Assembly: GCF_019703835.1 (NCBI RefSeq)
Contig: NZ_AP023054.1
Coordinates: forward strand, 1,612,001 to 1,676,000
DNA from: Thaumasiovibrio subtropicus
GTDB lineage: Bacteria; Pseudomonadota; Gammaproteobacteria; Enterobacterales; Vibrionaceae
Direction: 5' to 3'
DNA length: 64,000 nt
Shown here one piece after another: positions 45,791 through 54,083 of this stretch. Below the pieces are notes generated by a model. It had not been told where the DNA came from, ran no database searches, and was given only the letters and a program-made list of their open reading frames with translations. A program made the position numbers and the translations under genes. How positions within the stretch are numbered: the stretch's first letter is position 1; each line of letters opens with the position of its first letter.

Positions 45791-47836
45791 GTGTTCCTGA
45801 ATAAGCATTTCGGGTCAAAAAGTATCGCGACTCGCTTAAACTTAATCTTAATACTTCTTGCCGCCATCATTGTCACTATCACCGTCGTCGTTATCTCGAT
45901 TGGTAATCGAATTCAAGAATCGAGTGCACAACTCAGTGATATTGACTTACCTACATCGTTAAATGCGCTAGCCATGCTGGATGAGCTTGGAGATATGAAT
46001 GCTAATCTGTTGGAGTATTCTCAGGGTGAATATGAGGAGCGTCAAGAGTTTGTTGAGAATTACAACGAACTAAAGTACTTCCAAGCGAAAGTACCTGACC
46101 ATACAGAGTTCGACTTTGAGTTGGCGAAAATTATCCGCCTTTCCTCGGCTATGTTGGAAAACGCGAATAAAAACGTATTTGATACGTATGATCCGACCAT
46201 AGAAGCACGCGCTCGTGCGGAGATAGAGCGATTGCTGGTCGAAGTCGGTGGGCCGCTTGAAGATCTGTTGGAAGAGTTAAAGATCGAAGAGCTCAATGAC
46301 GCGGGTACGTCAGGAGATACCGATGAGATTATTAATGATGACTTACCGGGAGTACGATTTTACCTTGAGCTGGTAGATGAAGTCGGGGACATGCTAGCGG
46401 CGCTAGACAGATATGTGCTCGGTGATACAGGGGCAAAGAAAACCTTTTTCGAAGACGCCTTGGAGTTCGAACTCTACCTCTCCCAACTAATCCCGCTGGA
46501 ACAAAAGCCCGCTGAAATTGTGAAGATTAAAGAGGTGCAACGGCTTTTCAATGTACTAAAAACGACCGCAGAAGATGTATTCGATACCTACAACAACTTA
46601 CAGCGCCAAAACGCACTACGCTTTATCGATTCCTTTGAACACAATGAACTGAGGGTTTTGGAAGATCTGTTAGAAAAGATCTCGCTCAAATCCAGTAATG
46701 CCTTGATAGAACGGAGTGAGGGCCTGCAGAGTTTGGCTAACACCACCACCCGTACCATGTTGGCGATTGCCGCTGTTGGCTTGTTGCTGATGGCCTCCAT
46801 CTATATTTCAGTGCGACGTAACGTCTTCCTTCCTTTGCAGGATATTACTAGCTCGATCGACAAACTACGTGCAGGTGATCGAGATGTCGAGTTTAACTCC
46901 AGTGGCGATGATGAATTAGGCAGGGTATTGGCAAGCTTGAAAGATTTCCAATCTGAACTTGCTGAGCTGGATGCATTACGTGAACGCAATGAGAAGCAAC
47001 AAGCGCATTTGTCGAGCGAGCGAGATAGGCTCTCAGAAACATTAGAAACGTTGCAAGCGACGCAAGAAAAGCTGGTGGCATCTGAAAAACTGGCTGCATT
47101 GGGTAGTCTCGTTGCGGGCGTGGCACATGAAATAAACACCCCGATTGGCGTTGCGGTGACCATGTCGACGACCCTTGAGCATAACCTCAAGCAGTTCCTC
47201 GATAAAGTGAATAGCGGCCAGATCAAGAAGACCGACCTAGAGGCGTTTTCAGCGCAGTCTGGTGAGTCTGTGGATGTCTTGAAGAAGTCGCTTAACTCGG
47301 CGAGTGAATTGATCGCCAACTTTAAGCAAGTGGCATCCGATCAAACCAGTGAGCAACGTCGCAGTTTTGATCTTCAGCAACACATTGATGAAGTGTATGT
47401 CACCTTGAAACATAAAGTGAAAAACACTAACTACAACATTCGCGTTGATTGTCCAGAAGATATCATGCTGGAAAGCTATCCCGGGCCACTAGGCCAAGTG
47501 CTGACGAACTTGATTAACAACTCCTTACTGCATGGTTTTGAAGGTAAAGATAGCGGGAATATTCAAATAAAGGTACGCACTGAAGGGCACAGCGATGTGC
47601 GCATCATCTATACTGATGATGGGAACGGTATTCCACAAGAGAACTTAAAACGCATTTTTGATCCATTTTTCACCACCAAGTTGGGCAAGGGCGGGTCTGG
47701 TATGGGGCTGCATATACTGCACAACATCGTTACAGGGGTTTTAGGTGGTTCCATTTCGGTAGAAAGCAAGGTTGGTGTCTTGTTTGATATAACTATCCCA
47801 CGCATTGCACCACAAAGTGAGCAAGAGGTTGCGTAG
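45791..47836 (+). CDS. Hybrid-free sensor histidine kinase, membrane-bound with HAMP
   Basis: 681 residues from the GTG at 45791 (AAAGGG 7 nt upstream); in-frame GTG 45701 and ATG 45719 would add 24-30 residues but lack a ribosome site. One TM near the N-terminus (LILILLAAIIVTITVVVISIG), a ~300-residue acidic helical periplasmic sensor, a second TM (MLAIAAVGLLLMASIYISV), HAMP, a coiled coil, then the kinase: H-box VAHEINTPIGV with phospho-acceptor His446, N-box QVLTNLINNSLLHGF, G1 YTDDGNGIP, F-box FDPFFTTK and G2 GKGGSGMGLHI. Its TAG overlaps the next gene's GTG by one base, so it and the REC-EAL protein are a cognate pair. The signal is unknown. Divergent from the lap operon. Confidence 0.9.
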   Translation: MFLNKHFGSKSIATRLNLILILLAAIIVTITVVVISIGNRIQESSAQLSDIDLPTSLNALAMLDELGDMNANLLEYSQGEYEERQEFVENYNELKYFQAKVPDHTEFDFELAKIIRLSSAMLENANKNVFDTYDPTIEARARAEIERLLVEVGGPLEDLLEELKIEELNDAGTSGDTDEIINDDLPGVRFYLELVDEVGDMLAALDRYVLGDTGAKKTFFEDALEFELYLSQLIPLEQKPAEIVKIKEVQRLFNVLKTTAEDVFDTYNNLQRQNALRFIDSFEHNELRVLEDLLEKISLKSSNALIERSEGLQSLANTTTRTMLAIAAVGLLLMASIYISVRRNVFLPLQDITSSIDKLRAGDRDVEFNSSGDDELGRVLASLKDFQSELAELDALRERNEKQQAHLSSERDRLSETLETLQATQEKLVASEKLAALGSLVAGVAHEINTPIGVAVTMSTTLEHNLKQFLDKVNSGQIKKTDLEAFSAQSGESVDVLKKSLNSASELIANFKQVASDQTSEQRRSFDLQQHIDEVYVTLKHKVKNTNYNIRVDCPEDIMLESYPGPLGQVLTNLINNSLLHGFEGKDSGNIQIKVRTEGHSDVRIIYTDDGNGIPQENLKRIFDPFFTTKLGKGGSGMGLHILHNIVTGVLGGSISVESKVGVLFDITIPRIAPQSEQEVA

Positions 47837-50074
47837 TGAGCGATTTTTTTATCGATATTATTGATGATGATGGTGCGGACCAAGGTCAAGAAGCTGAGGT
47901 TGTATCGGGCAGTTCGTCGACTTGGAAGATAGCAATAATTGATGATGAAGAGAGCATCCATCAGGTCACTCGTTTGGCGCTGTCCTCCATGGTAATCCTT
48001 GGACGGCCGATTGAATTCCTTAGTGCCTACTCGGCAAAAGAAGGGTTTGAGCTGCTGAGTAGCGATGATGAAATTGCCGTCGTGTTACTTGATGTGGTGA
48101 TGGAAAACCCAGAAGCGGGCTTGCAGCTAGCGCGACGGATCCGGCAAGAGCTGGGCAACCATAATACACAAATTATTCTCCGTACGGGGCAGCCGGGTTA
48201 CGCGCCTGAAGAGGTCGTCATTACGGAATATGAGATAAACGATTACAAAACGAAAAGCGAGCTTACCCGAACGAAATTATTCAGCACTATCTATACGTCG
48301 TTACGTACTTATCAGCATCTTGTCGCCATGGAGCAGAGCAAACTGGGTTTGCAAAAGATCATTGATTCGTCGGCGAGTCTATTCCAAGAGCGTTCGATTC
48401 GCGAATTTTCAGAAGGTGCGCTATTGCAAATTAACGCACTGTTTAATATTCACAGTGAAGGGATATTTTGCATATCATCTGGCCCCCTTGCGGGTGACAG
48501 AGATATGATCGTCGCACCGCTTGAAGCAGAACAACATCGCATTGTCGCGGCAACTGATATCTTCAAGAGTTATTTTGGAAAAGCGATTGATGATATTGAT
48601 GACATTACGACCAAGCAGACATTACATCGTACGCTAGCGTCGAAAGAGCATCAGTTTACTAACAAGTACATTTGTCTGTTTCTCAATACCCCTTCGCAAT
48701 GGGAGGGGGCGATATTCATCAAGGGAGATATTGATGAAGAACGGCTCGATTATGAGTTGCTTTCTGTCTTCGCGATGAATGTTTCTTTAGGTTTAGAAAA
48801 CACCAAGTTCTTTACCCAGCTAACCCAGATGGCATATTACGATATGCTCACCCAGTTCTACACACGACATGGTGTTATCGATCGCTGCTTAAATACCGCG
48901 GTGAAAAACGGCGAAATCTTCTCTGTCTGTATCCTTGATATCGATTACTTTCATGAAGTGACTGAGTCGCTTGGGTTTGAGTATGGCAACAAGGTGCTTG
49001 TGAGTTTTGCAAATCGAATCCAGAGCATCTTGCCAGCAGATAGCGTCTTTGCGCGCTTACATAGCGATGTGTTCGCGGTGGTGGTATTTGACGATAAACC
49101 GCTCGACATGGAGTTTATTGCTAAGCAATGTGCCGAAGCCATTCACGTCGATGGTGATAAGCTCAGATTTGGCGTTTCCGTTGGGGTATCCCAATTCTTA
49201 CCAGAAGACAACTTGTCTGGGGAAGAGCTGTTACGACAAGCTGAAATTGCGCTGAAGCTGGCTAAAGAAGTACGTCGTGGGGGAGGGCAGGCCTTTACAC
49301 CTTCGCTTGCAACAGAGAGTCGAGGGCGTATTCAGCTACTTGGTGAGTTACGTGAGGCATTAGCAAGCCACGAGTTGGTGATGTATTTACAACCCAAAGT
49401 GAGCCTGATTGAGGAAGGCACTGTGGTGGGTTTTGAGGCGCTAGTACGTTGGCCGCACAAAGAAAAAGGGATGATACCGCCGAATGACTTTGTCCCTGTC
49501 GCAGAGCGTTCAGGACTTTACTACGAGCTTGATATGTATGTAGTAGAGGCGTGTTGTAAAATCCTTTCTGAGCACAGTGAACTTACCCGTATTGCTTTTA
49601 ACTTATCGGCCAACTCGTTGAATCGTCCTGAACTTGTTGATGACCTTGAAAATCTTTTAGCTCGCTACGGCGTCACGCATGACGCTATTGTGATGGAGAT
49701 TACTGAAAACTCCATGGCAAAAGGAGGCATAGTCATCGACACCTTGGAGCGCTTGCAATCAAAAGGTTGGCTTATCCACTTAGATGATTTCGGGACAGGG
49801 TATTCTTCACTTTCATATTTGCTTGATATGCCATTAAACGCGATTAAAATTGACCGATCGTTTTTGCTTCAATTACATGATAGTGACAACGCGGCTGTTC
49901 TACTCAAGGGTATTATTTCTATCTGTAAAGATTTGGACAAAAAGGTCATTGTTGAAGGGGTAGAAACAGATTCTCAGAAAGCGTTCGCGATGGATGCAGG
50001 TGCAGACGTGGCACAGGGTTATCTATTTTACAAGCCAATGAAATTGGAAGAAGCTGTTGATTTGATGAAAAAGC

Positions 50075-50082
<8 letters not shown>
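47836..50082 (+). CDS. Response regulator with DUF3369, degenerate GGDEF and active-type EAL domain
   Basis: 748 residues. Receiver ~30-155 with acidic pair Asp36/Asp37, acceptor Asp86 (VVLLDVVM) and the conserved lysine near 138-140; a DUF3369 GAF-like domain ~165-325; a GGDEF domain ~335-485 whose motif is RLHSD (407-411), so not a cyclase; an EAL domain ~500-745 with E534 in GFEALVRW, N589, E621, DDFGTG (650-655), K671 in KIDRS, E707 and Q727, the full set for a cyclic-di-GMP phosphodiesterase. GTG start with AAGAGG 7 nt upstream. Phosphorylation by the overlapping kinase probably adjusts cyclic-di-GMP hydrolysis. Being next to the lap operon, it may promote adhesin release via LapD. The last codons lie within the putative terminator of the convergent tRNA-Pro. 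Confidence 0.93.
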
Positions 50083-50172
<90 letters not shown>

Positions 50173-50179
50173 TGAAAAC

Positions 50180-50209
50180 ACTATAGAAAATTGGAGCTTT
50201 CGCTGTCAA
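50180..50209 (-). promoter_or_regulatory. tRNA-Pro promoter
   Basis: Minus strand TTGACA (50209-50204, consensus) and TATAGT (50185-50180) with an 18-bp spacer. The predicted start near 50173 coincides with the first base of the leader arm of the inverted repeat, so the primary transcript would have a leader of about 12 nt. Confidence 0.75.
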
Positions 50210-50302
50210 CTTCTTTTGCGCTGGATCAGTGCGAGTGGCTAAATGGGCATCACTGGTTGGTTGTTTCTGTGACATGAACAAGACATTTTTGTCTGAAAAT
50301 GA

Positions 50303-50333
50303 AAAGCCTTGCGAATTCGCAAGGCTTTATTGT
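50303..50333 (-). terminator. Intrinsic terminator downstream of yajQ
   Basis: A perfect palindrome AAAGCCTTGCGA/TCGCAAGGCTTT at 50303-50328, with TTCATTTT beyond it on the minus strand, 19 bp after the yajQ stop. Confidence 0.85.
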
Positions 50334-50346
50334 TCTCATTGATCAC

Positions 50347-50832
50347 TTAGTCGCGGAAGTTTTCAAACTGCAACGGCAGTTCAATGTCTTCATTGCCACG
50401 TAGAAAGGCGATAACAGTTTGCAGGTCATCACGCTTTTTACCCGTTACACGCACTTTGTCGCCTTGGATAGAAGCTTGCACCTTCATCTTGTTATCTTTG
50501 ATCAGTTTGACGATTTTCTTCGCCGTAGGGGTATCGATACCTTGCTTGAAGACAAGATCTTTGTGGAAATGCTTCCCTGAACGTGACGTTGCTTGACTAT
50601 CAATAGAACGTGGATCGACGTTACGTTTTGCCAAGTTTCCACGTACGATGGTAATTAGCTGATCGACTTGAAAATCGTTTTCTGCAGTCAGTTTAACAAT
50701 CTCTTGGTCTAACTTGATTTCGGCTTCTACACCGCGAAAATCAAAGCGCGTCGATAACTCACGAACGGAGTTGTCAATTGCGTTGCGAAGTTCAACCGTG
50801 TTTACTTCAGAGATAATGTCAAATGATGGCAT
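50347..50832 (-). CDS. yajQ: YajQ family nucleotide-binding protein
   Basis: 161 residues, normal for YajQ (UPF0234). Starts [10 protein letters not shown] and has [44 protein letters not shown] and [20 protein letters not shown], the conserved ferredoxin-like tandem fold. YajQ proteins bind nucleotides or RNA, and some homologues bind cyclic-di-GMP (shown in Xanthomonas). It follows aroH by 13 bp and ends before a strong terminator. Cyclic-di-GMP binding in this organism is not proven, but two further cyclic-di-GMP proteins lie within 11 kb. Confidence 0.95.
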   Translation of the reverse strand: MPSFDIISEVNTVELRNAIDNSVRELSTRFDFRGVEAEIKLDQEIVKLTAENDFQVDQLITIVRGNLAKRNVDPRSIDSQATSRSGKHFHKDLVFKQGIDTPTAKKIVKLIKDNKMKVQASIQGDKVRVTGKKRDDLQTVIAFLRGNEDIELPLQFENFRD

Positions 50833-50845
50833 AACTGTGGTGTCC

Positions 50846-51907
50846 TTATTTTGCTTCAGCGTAACGTGTGCGTTGGGCTGAAGCGAGTTTGTCTAATAGT
50901 AGCGAAGTGTTTTCCCAGCTTAAACAAGGGTCGGTGATAGACTTACCGTAGGTAAGCGTATCTTTAGGCCCAATTGGCTGATTGCCGGCTTCGATAAAGC
51001 TTTCTGCCATAATACCAGCAATATGGTTAGAGCCTGAGACGATTTGCTCACAAATATCGTCACAAACATTCAACTGACGATCGTGTTGTTTCAAGCAATT
51101 GCCATGGCTAAAATCGACCACTAAGCGAGTTGGCAAATCAAATTGCGACAACACTTCGCAGCAGGCTTCGATTGAGGCAGCATCAAAGTTTGGCGCTTTA
51201 CCACCACGCAGAATAACATGTCCATGCGGGTTGCCTGATGTACGATAAATCGTCATCTGACCTTCTTTATCCGGCGAGCAGAAAATATGGGCTGCGCGGG
51301 AGGAACGGATTGCATCGATCGCAATTTGGACGTTGCCGTCAGTACCATTCTTAAAGCCGACTGGGCAGGATAGTGCAGACGCCATTTCGCGGTGAATCTG
51401 CGATTCAGTGGTTCGTGCACCGATCGCACCCCAGCTAATGAGATCAGCGATATACTGGCCGGTGACCATGTCGAGGAACTCTGTCGCCGTTGCGAGTCCC
51501 ATTTTATTGATATTGAGAAGTAGCTCGCGAGCTTGGCGCAGACCACTGGCCATGTCGAAACTCTCATCGAGATGCGGATCTGAAATCAACCCCTTCCATC
51601 CGACAACGGTGCGTGGTTTTTCAAAATAGGTACGCATTACGATCAGCAGGCTATCCTCATATTGTGCTTGCACTGCACTGAGGCGGGCTGCGTAATCCAT
51701 CGCGGCTTTGGTGTCGTGGACAGAGCAAGGACCGACAATCACGAGAAGTCGGTTATCTTCGCCCGTCAAAATACGTTCAACAGCTTCACGTCGCGTGTTA
51801 ATAAATGCAGCAGTGTCATCATCAATAGGCAACTGTTGAATAAGTTGAGCCGGGCTCGGTAGGCGCTCTATCGCCTGTGTACGTAATTCATCGGTTTTTA
51901 TAGGCAT
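50846..51907 (-). CDS. aroH: 3-deoxy-7-phosphoheptulonate synthase, AroH-like
   Basis: 353 residues of class I DAHP synthase, the first step of the shikimate pathway (phosphoenolpyruvate plus erythrose 4-phosphate). Conserved blocks: [72 protein letters not shown] and [12 protein letters not shown]. The start ([10 protein letters not shown]), [10 protein letters not shown] and the [11 protein letters not shown] segment resemble E. coli AroH (tryptophan-sensitive isozyme) more than AroG or AroF; the isozyme class is my judgement from these segments. It probably heads an operon with yajQ. A short inverted repeat lies upstream at 51965-51983; no clear TrpR operator is seen. Confidence 0.93.
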   Translation of the reverse strand: MPIKTDELRTQAIERLPSPAQLIQQLPIDDDTAAFINTRREAVERILTGEDNRLLVIVGPCSVHDTKAAMDYAARLSAVQAQYEDSLLIVMRTYFEKPRTVVGWKGLISDPHLDESFDMASGLRQARELLLNINKMGLATATEFLDMVTGQYIADLISWGAIGARTTESQIHREMASALSCPVGFKNGTDGNVQIAIDAIRSSRAAHIFCSPDKEGQMTIYRTSGNPHGHVILRGGKAPNFDAASIEACCEVLSQFDLPTRLVVDFSHGNCLKQHDRQLNVCDDICEQIVSGSNHIAGIMAESFIEAGNQPIGPKDTLTYGKSITDPCLSWENTSLLLDKLASAQRTRYAEAK

Positions 51908-51964
51908 ATTATGGCCATGGGAAAATTAAGACCCGCATAAGATACCGAATATTAGGCAACGAAT

Positions 51965-51983
51965 AAACGGTAAATAGCCGTTT
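51965..51983. promoter_or_regulatory. Small inverted repeat upstream of aroH
   Basis: AAACGG, 7 bp, CCGTTT, located 58-76 bp before the aroH ATG. It could be an operator or chance. The rest of 51908-52179 shows no gene; aroH's promoter is expected here but no box pair is convincing. Confidence 0.3.
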
Positions 51984-52179
51984 GGGGCGAAATCCATTAC
52001 ATCTGACTTGCATGAGATATAACTGAGATTATGGACAATAAGTGACAACGCTCGCGGTTATCTTGCTTTGTGTCGATTATTAAGTTGTGACAATGTCACG
52101 GCAAGGGATGGATATCAAGCACAAAGTTTGGAAAAAGCACGCGCTGCTTGAGTATATTGATTTTTCGATACATAGAGAA

Positions 52180-52206
52180 CGAAAAAGCCGGCATTGACGC
52201 CGGCTT
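52180..52206 (-). terminator. Intrinsic terminator of the second AGCS symporter
   Basis: Minus-strand hairpin AAGCCGGC/GCCGGCTT (52206-52199 with 52192-52185, loop 6 nt) followed by TTTTTC, 19 bp after the stop at 52225. Confidence 0.88.
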
Positions 52207-52224
52207 GTTTAGATAGGTCGAGGA

Positions 52225-53679
52225 TTACTCTTTGCTTGATGCAAGTTGACCTGTCCAAGCGTCTTCTTTAACGCCGTTTAACTCAGGGAACTTAGCTGGG
52301 TCGAACGTTGGGACTTTACCTGCCTTGTGCTGCATTTCGTAATCTTTGATGACACGAATCGCCAGGCCAGAAAGCAAGATCATTGCCACGATGTTCACCA
52401 CTGCCATCACACCCATAGAAGCATCGGCCAAGTCCCATACCACAGGCAAAGAAGCGACAGAACCGAACATCACCATACCCAGTACGGCAACACGGAAAGG
52501 GAGAAGACCGCCTTTTTTGTTGCCACTGAGGAAGAGGACGTTTGTTTCAGCATAACTGTAGTTTGCAATGATAGAGCTGAAGCAGAACAGAATAATCGCA
52601 AATGCCATGAAGTACTGGGTCCATGCACCAAGCTCGTTAGTTAGTGCAAGTTGGATTAAGCTGATACCGCGCGCTTCTGTACCCATGTCGAGTACGCCAG
52701 AAACCATAATGATTGCGGCAGACGCTGTACAAATGACCATAGTATCAACGAAAACACCGAGCATTTGAACAAAACCTTGTGATGCAGGGTGGTTTGGGTT
52801 TGGAGTTGCTGATGCCGCGATGTTTGCTGCTGAACCCATACCCGCTTCGTTCGAGAACAAACCACGTGCGATACCACTGCGCATTGCTTGAGCAACGGTG
52901 AAACCAAGACCACCAGCCGCTGCTTCAGTCCAACCAAATGCACTTTTCACAATCAGTGATAGTGCCGCTGGTAGGGCGCTGATGTTCATTACAACGACAA
53001 TCAGAGCAAGTACAAGGTAGCTGATTGCCATCACGGGTACGATTTTCGAAGAGGCTTTCGCGACAGACTTAATACCGCCCATGATGAAGAAAGCTGACGC
53101 CGCTACAAGGATACCGCCAAGAACTTTTTCGTTGATACCAAAAGAGTGGTGAAGCGCATCGGCGATGGTATTGGCTTGTACAGCGTTAAAAACAAGACCA
53201 AAGGCGACAATCAAGCAGATGGAGAATAGGGTTCCCATCCAGCGTTGGCCTAGGCCTTTTTCCATGTAGTAGGCTGGACCACCGCGGTACTGACCATCGG
53301 CGTCTTTCTCTTTATAAACTTGAGCGAGGGTCGACTCAACAAACGCGGTTGCCATACCCAGTAACGCAATTGCCCACATCCAGAAAATCGCGCCTGGACC
53401 ACCCGCAGTAATCGCTACAGCGACACCTGCCATGTTACCTGTACCGACACGTGCAGCCATTGACGTACAGAAGACTTGCCATGAGCTAATGCCAGTACCC
53501 GCTTCTTTGCCATTTTTCAAAATATTGACCGCATGGCCAAATTGGCGAAGCTGAATGAAGCCAAGTCGGGCGGTGAAATAGATACCTGTACCTACCAGTA
53601 GATAAACCAACACGTGGCCCCAAAGCATACCGTTAAGAAAATCAACAACGGAAACCAGGGAAGAACTTAAAGCGTTCAT
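52225..53679 (-). CDS. Alanine/glycine:cation symporter family protein (AGCS), second paralogue
   Basis: 484 residues, about 11 membrane helices, homologous to the symporter at 27174-28538: LVGTGIYFTARLGFIQLRQF, AARVGTGNMAGVAVAITAGGPGAIFWMW, GLFSNEAGMGSAANIAASA. It should import a small neutral amino acid (alanine or glycine) with sodium. Start at the ATG 53679 with AGGAA 6 nt upstream; a TTG two codons earlier overlaps that ribosome site. Unlike its paralogue it has no glycine riboswitch; instead a different, potentially folded leader precedes it (53711-53769). It ends with a strong terminator. Confidence 0.93.
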   Translation of the reverse strand: MNALSSSLVSVVDFLNGMLWGHVLVYLLVGTGIYFTARLGFIQLRQFGHAVNILKNGKEAGTGISSWQVFCTSMAARVGTGNMAGVAVAITAGGPGAIFWMWAIALLGMATAFVESTLAQVYKEKDADGQYRGGPAYYMEKGLGQRWMGTLFSICLIVAFGLVFNAVQANTIADALHHSFGINEKVLGGILVAASAFFIMGGIKSVAKASSKIVPVMAISYLVLALIVVVMNISALPAALSLIVKSAFGWTEAAAGGLGFTVAQAMRSGIARGLFSNEAGMGSAANIAASATPNPNHPASQGFVQMLGVFVDTMVICTASAAIIMVSGVLDMGTEARGISLIQLALTNELGAWTQYFMAFAIILFCFSSIIANYSYAETNVLFLSGNKKGGLLPFRVAVLGMVMFGSVASLPVVWDLADASMGVMAVVNIVAMILLSGLAIRVIKDYEMQHKAGKVPTFDPAKFPELNGVKEDAWTGQLASSKE

Positions 53680-53710
53680 AAACAATTCCTGTTTTTCAAT
53701 TTGAATTCGC

Positions 53711-53769
53711 AGTCACTCGAAATCGGACGAAAAATGTTCGGAATAATAAAACTAATCCGAGCGGTGACT
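53711..53769 (-). promoter_or_regulatory. Potentially structured leader of the second AGCS gene
   Basis: On the minus strand AGTCACCGCTCG (53769-53758) can pair with CGAGTGACT (53719-53711), leaving a small bulge, and an inner CGGA...TCCG can also pair. The structure would sit 21 nt before the ribosome site. It matches no riboswitch that I recognise. The rest of the 53686-54083 gap is AT-rich, apart from the hsp70-side terminator. Confidence 0.35.
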
Positions 53770-54033
53770 ATCTGTAATCGATGCTGAAAATTAGCATGAA
53801 ATTTTGAAAAATCAAGGATCAACCAGTTAACAATTCTGATTATGGATTGTACGTTGTTATAAATTTGTATGTCGCGTTAACAGCGGCTTGTGGGATCGTG
53901 TGCGTATTATTTCTGTGATTTTTGCTTTAGATCTAGAAAGAGAGGGCTTGAATTTACGTAAAACTAAATCCGTGTTAACAATTATTTTACGTGCCAGAAT
54001 AAGTGAAAAAGAGTGTGACACAGGTTGAAAAAT

Positions 54034-54062
54034 GCCCGAATAACAAAAAAAGTAATCCGGGC
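54034..54062 (-). terminator. Probable terminator after the Hsp70-DUF3731 gene
   Basis: Minus-strand GCCCGGATTAC (54062-54052) pairs with GTTATTCGGGC (54044-54034) with one mismatch and one G-U across a 7-T loop, followed by ATTTTTC. It starts 22 bp after the stop. Confidence 0.65.
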
Positions 54063-54083
54063 GATTAGTTTTGATAATGAGGG

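Noticed and set aside
46801..47319. 172-codon minus-strand frame opposite the histidine kinase
   Set aside because: It mirrors the conserved HAMP/kinase region and has no supporting signal.
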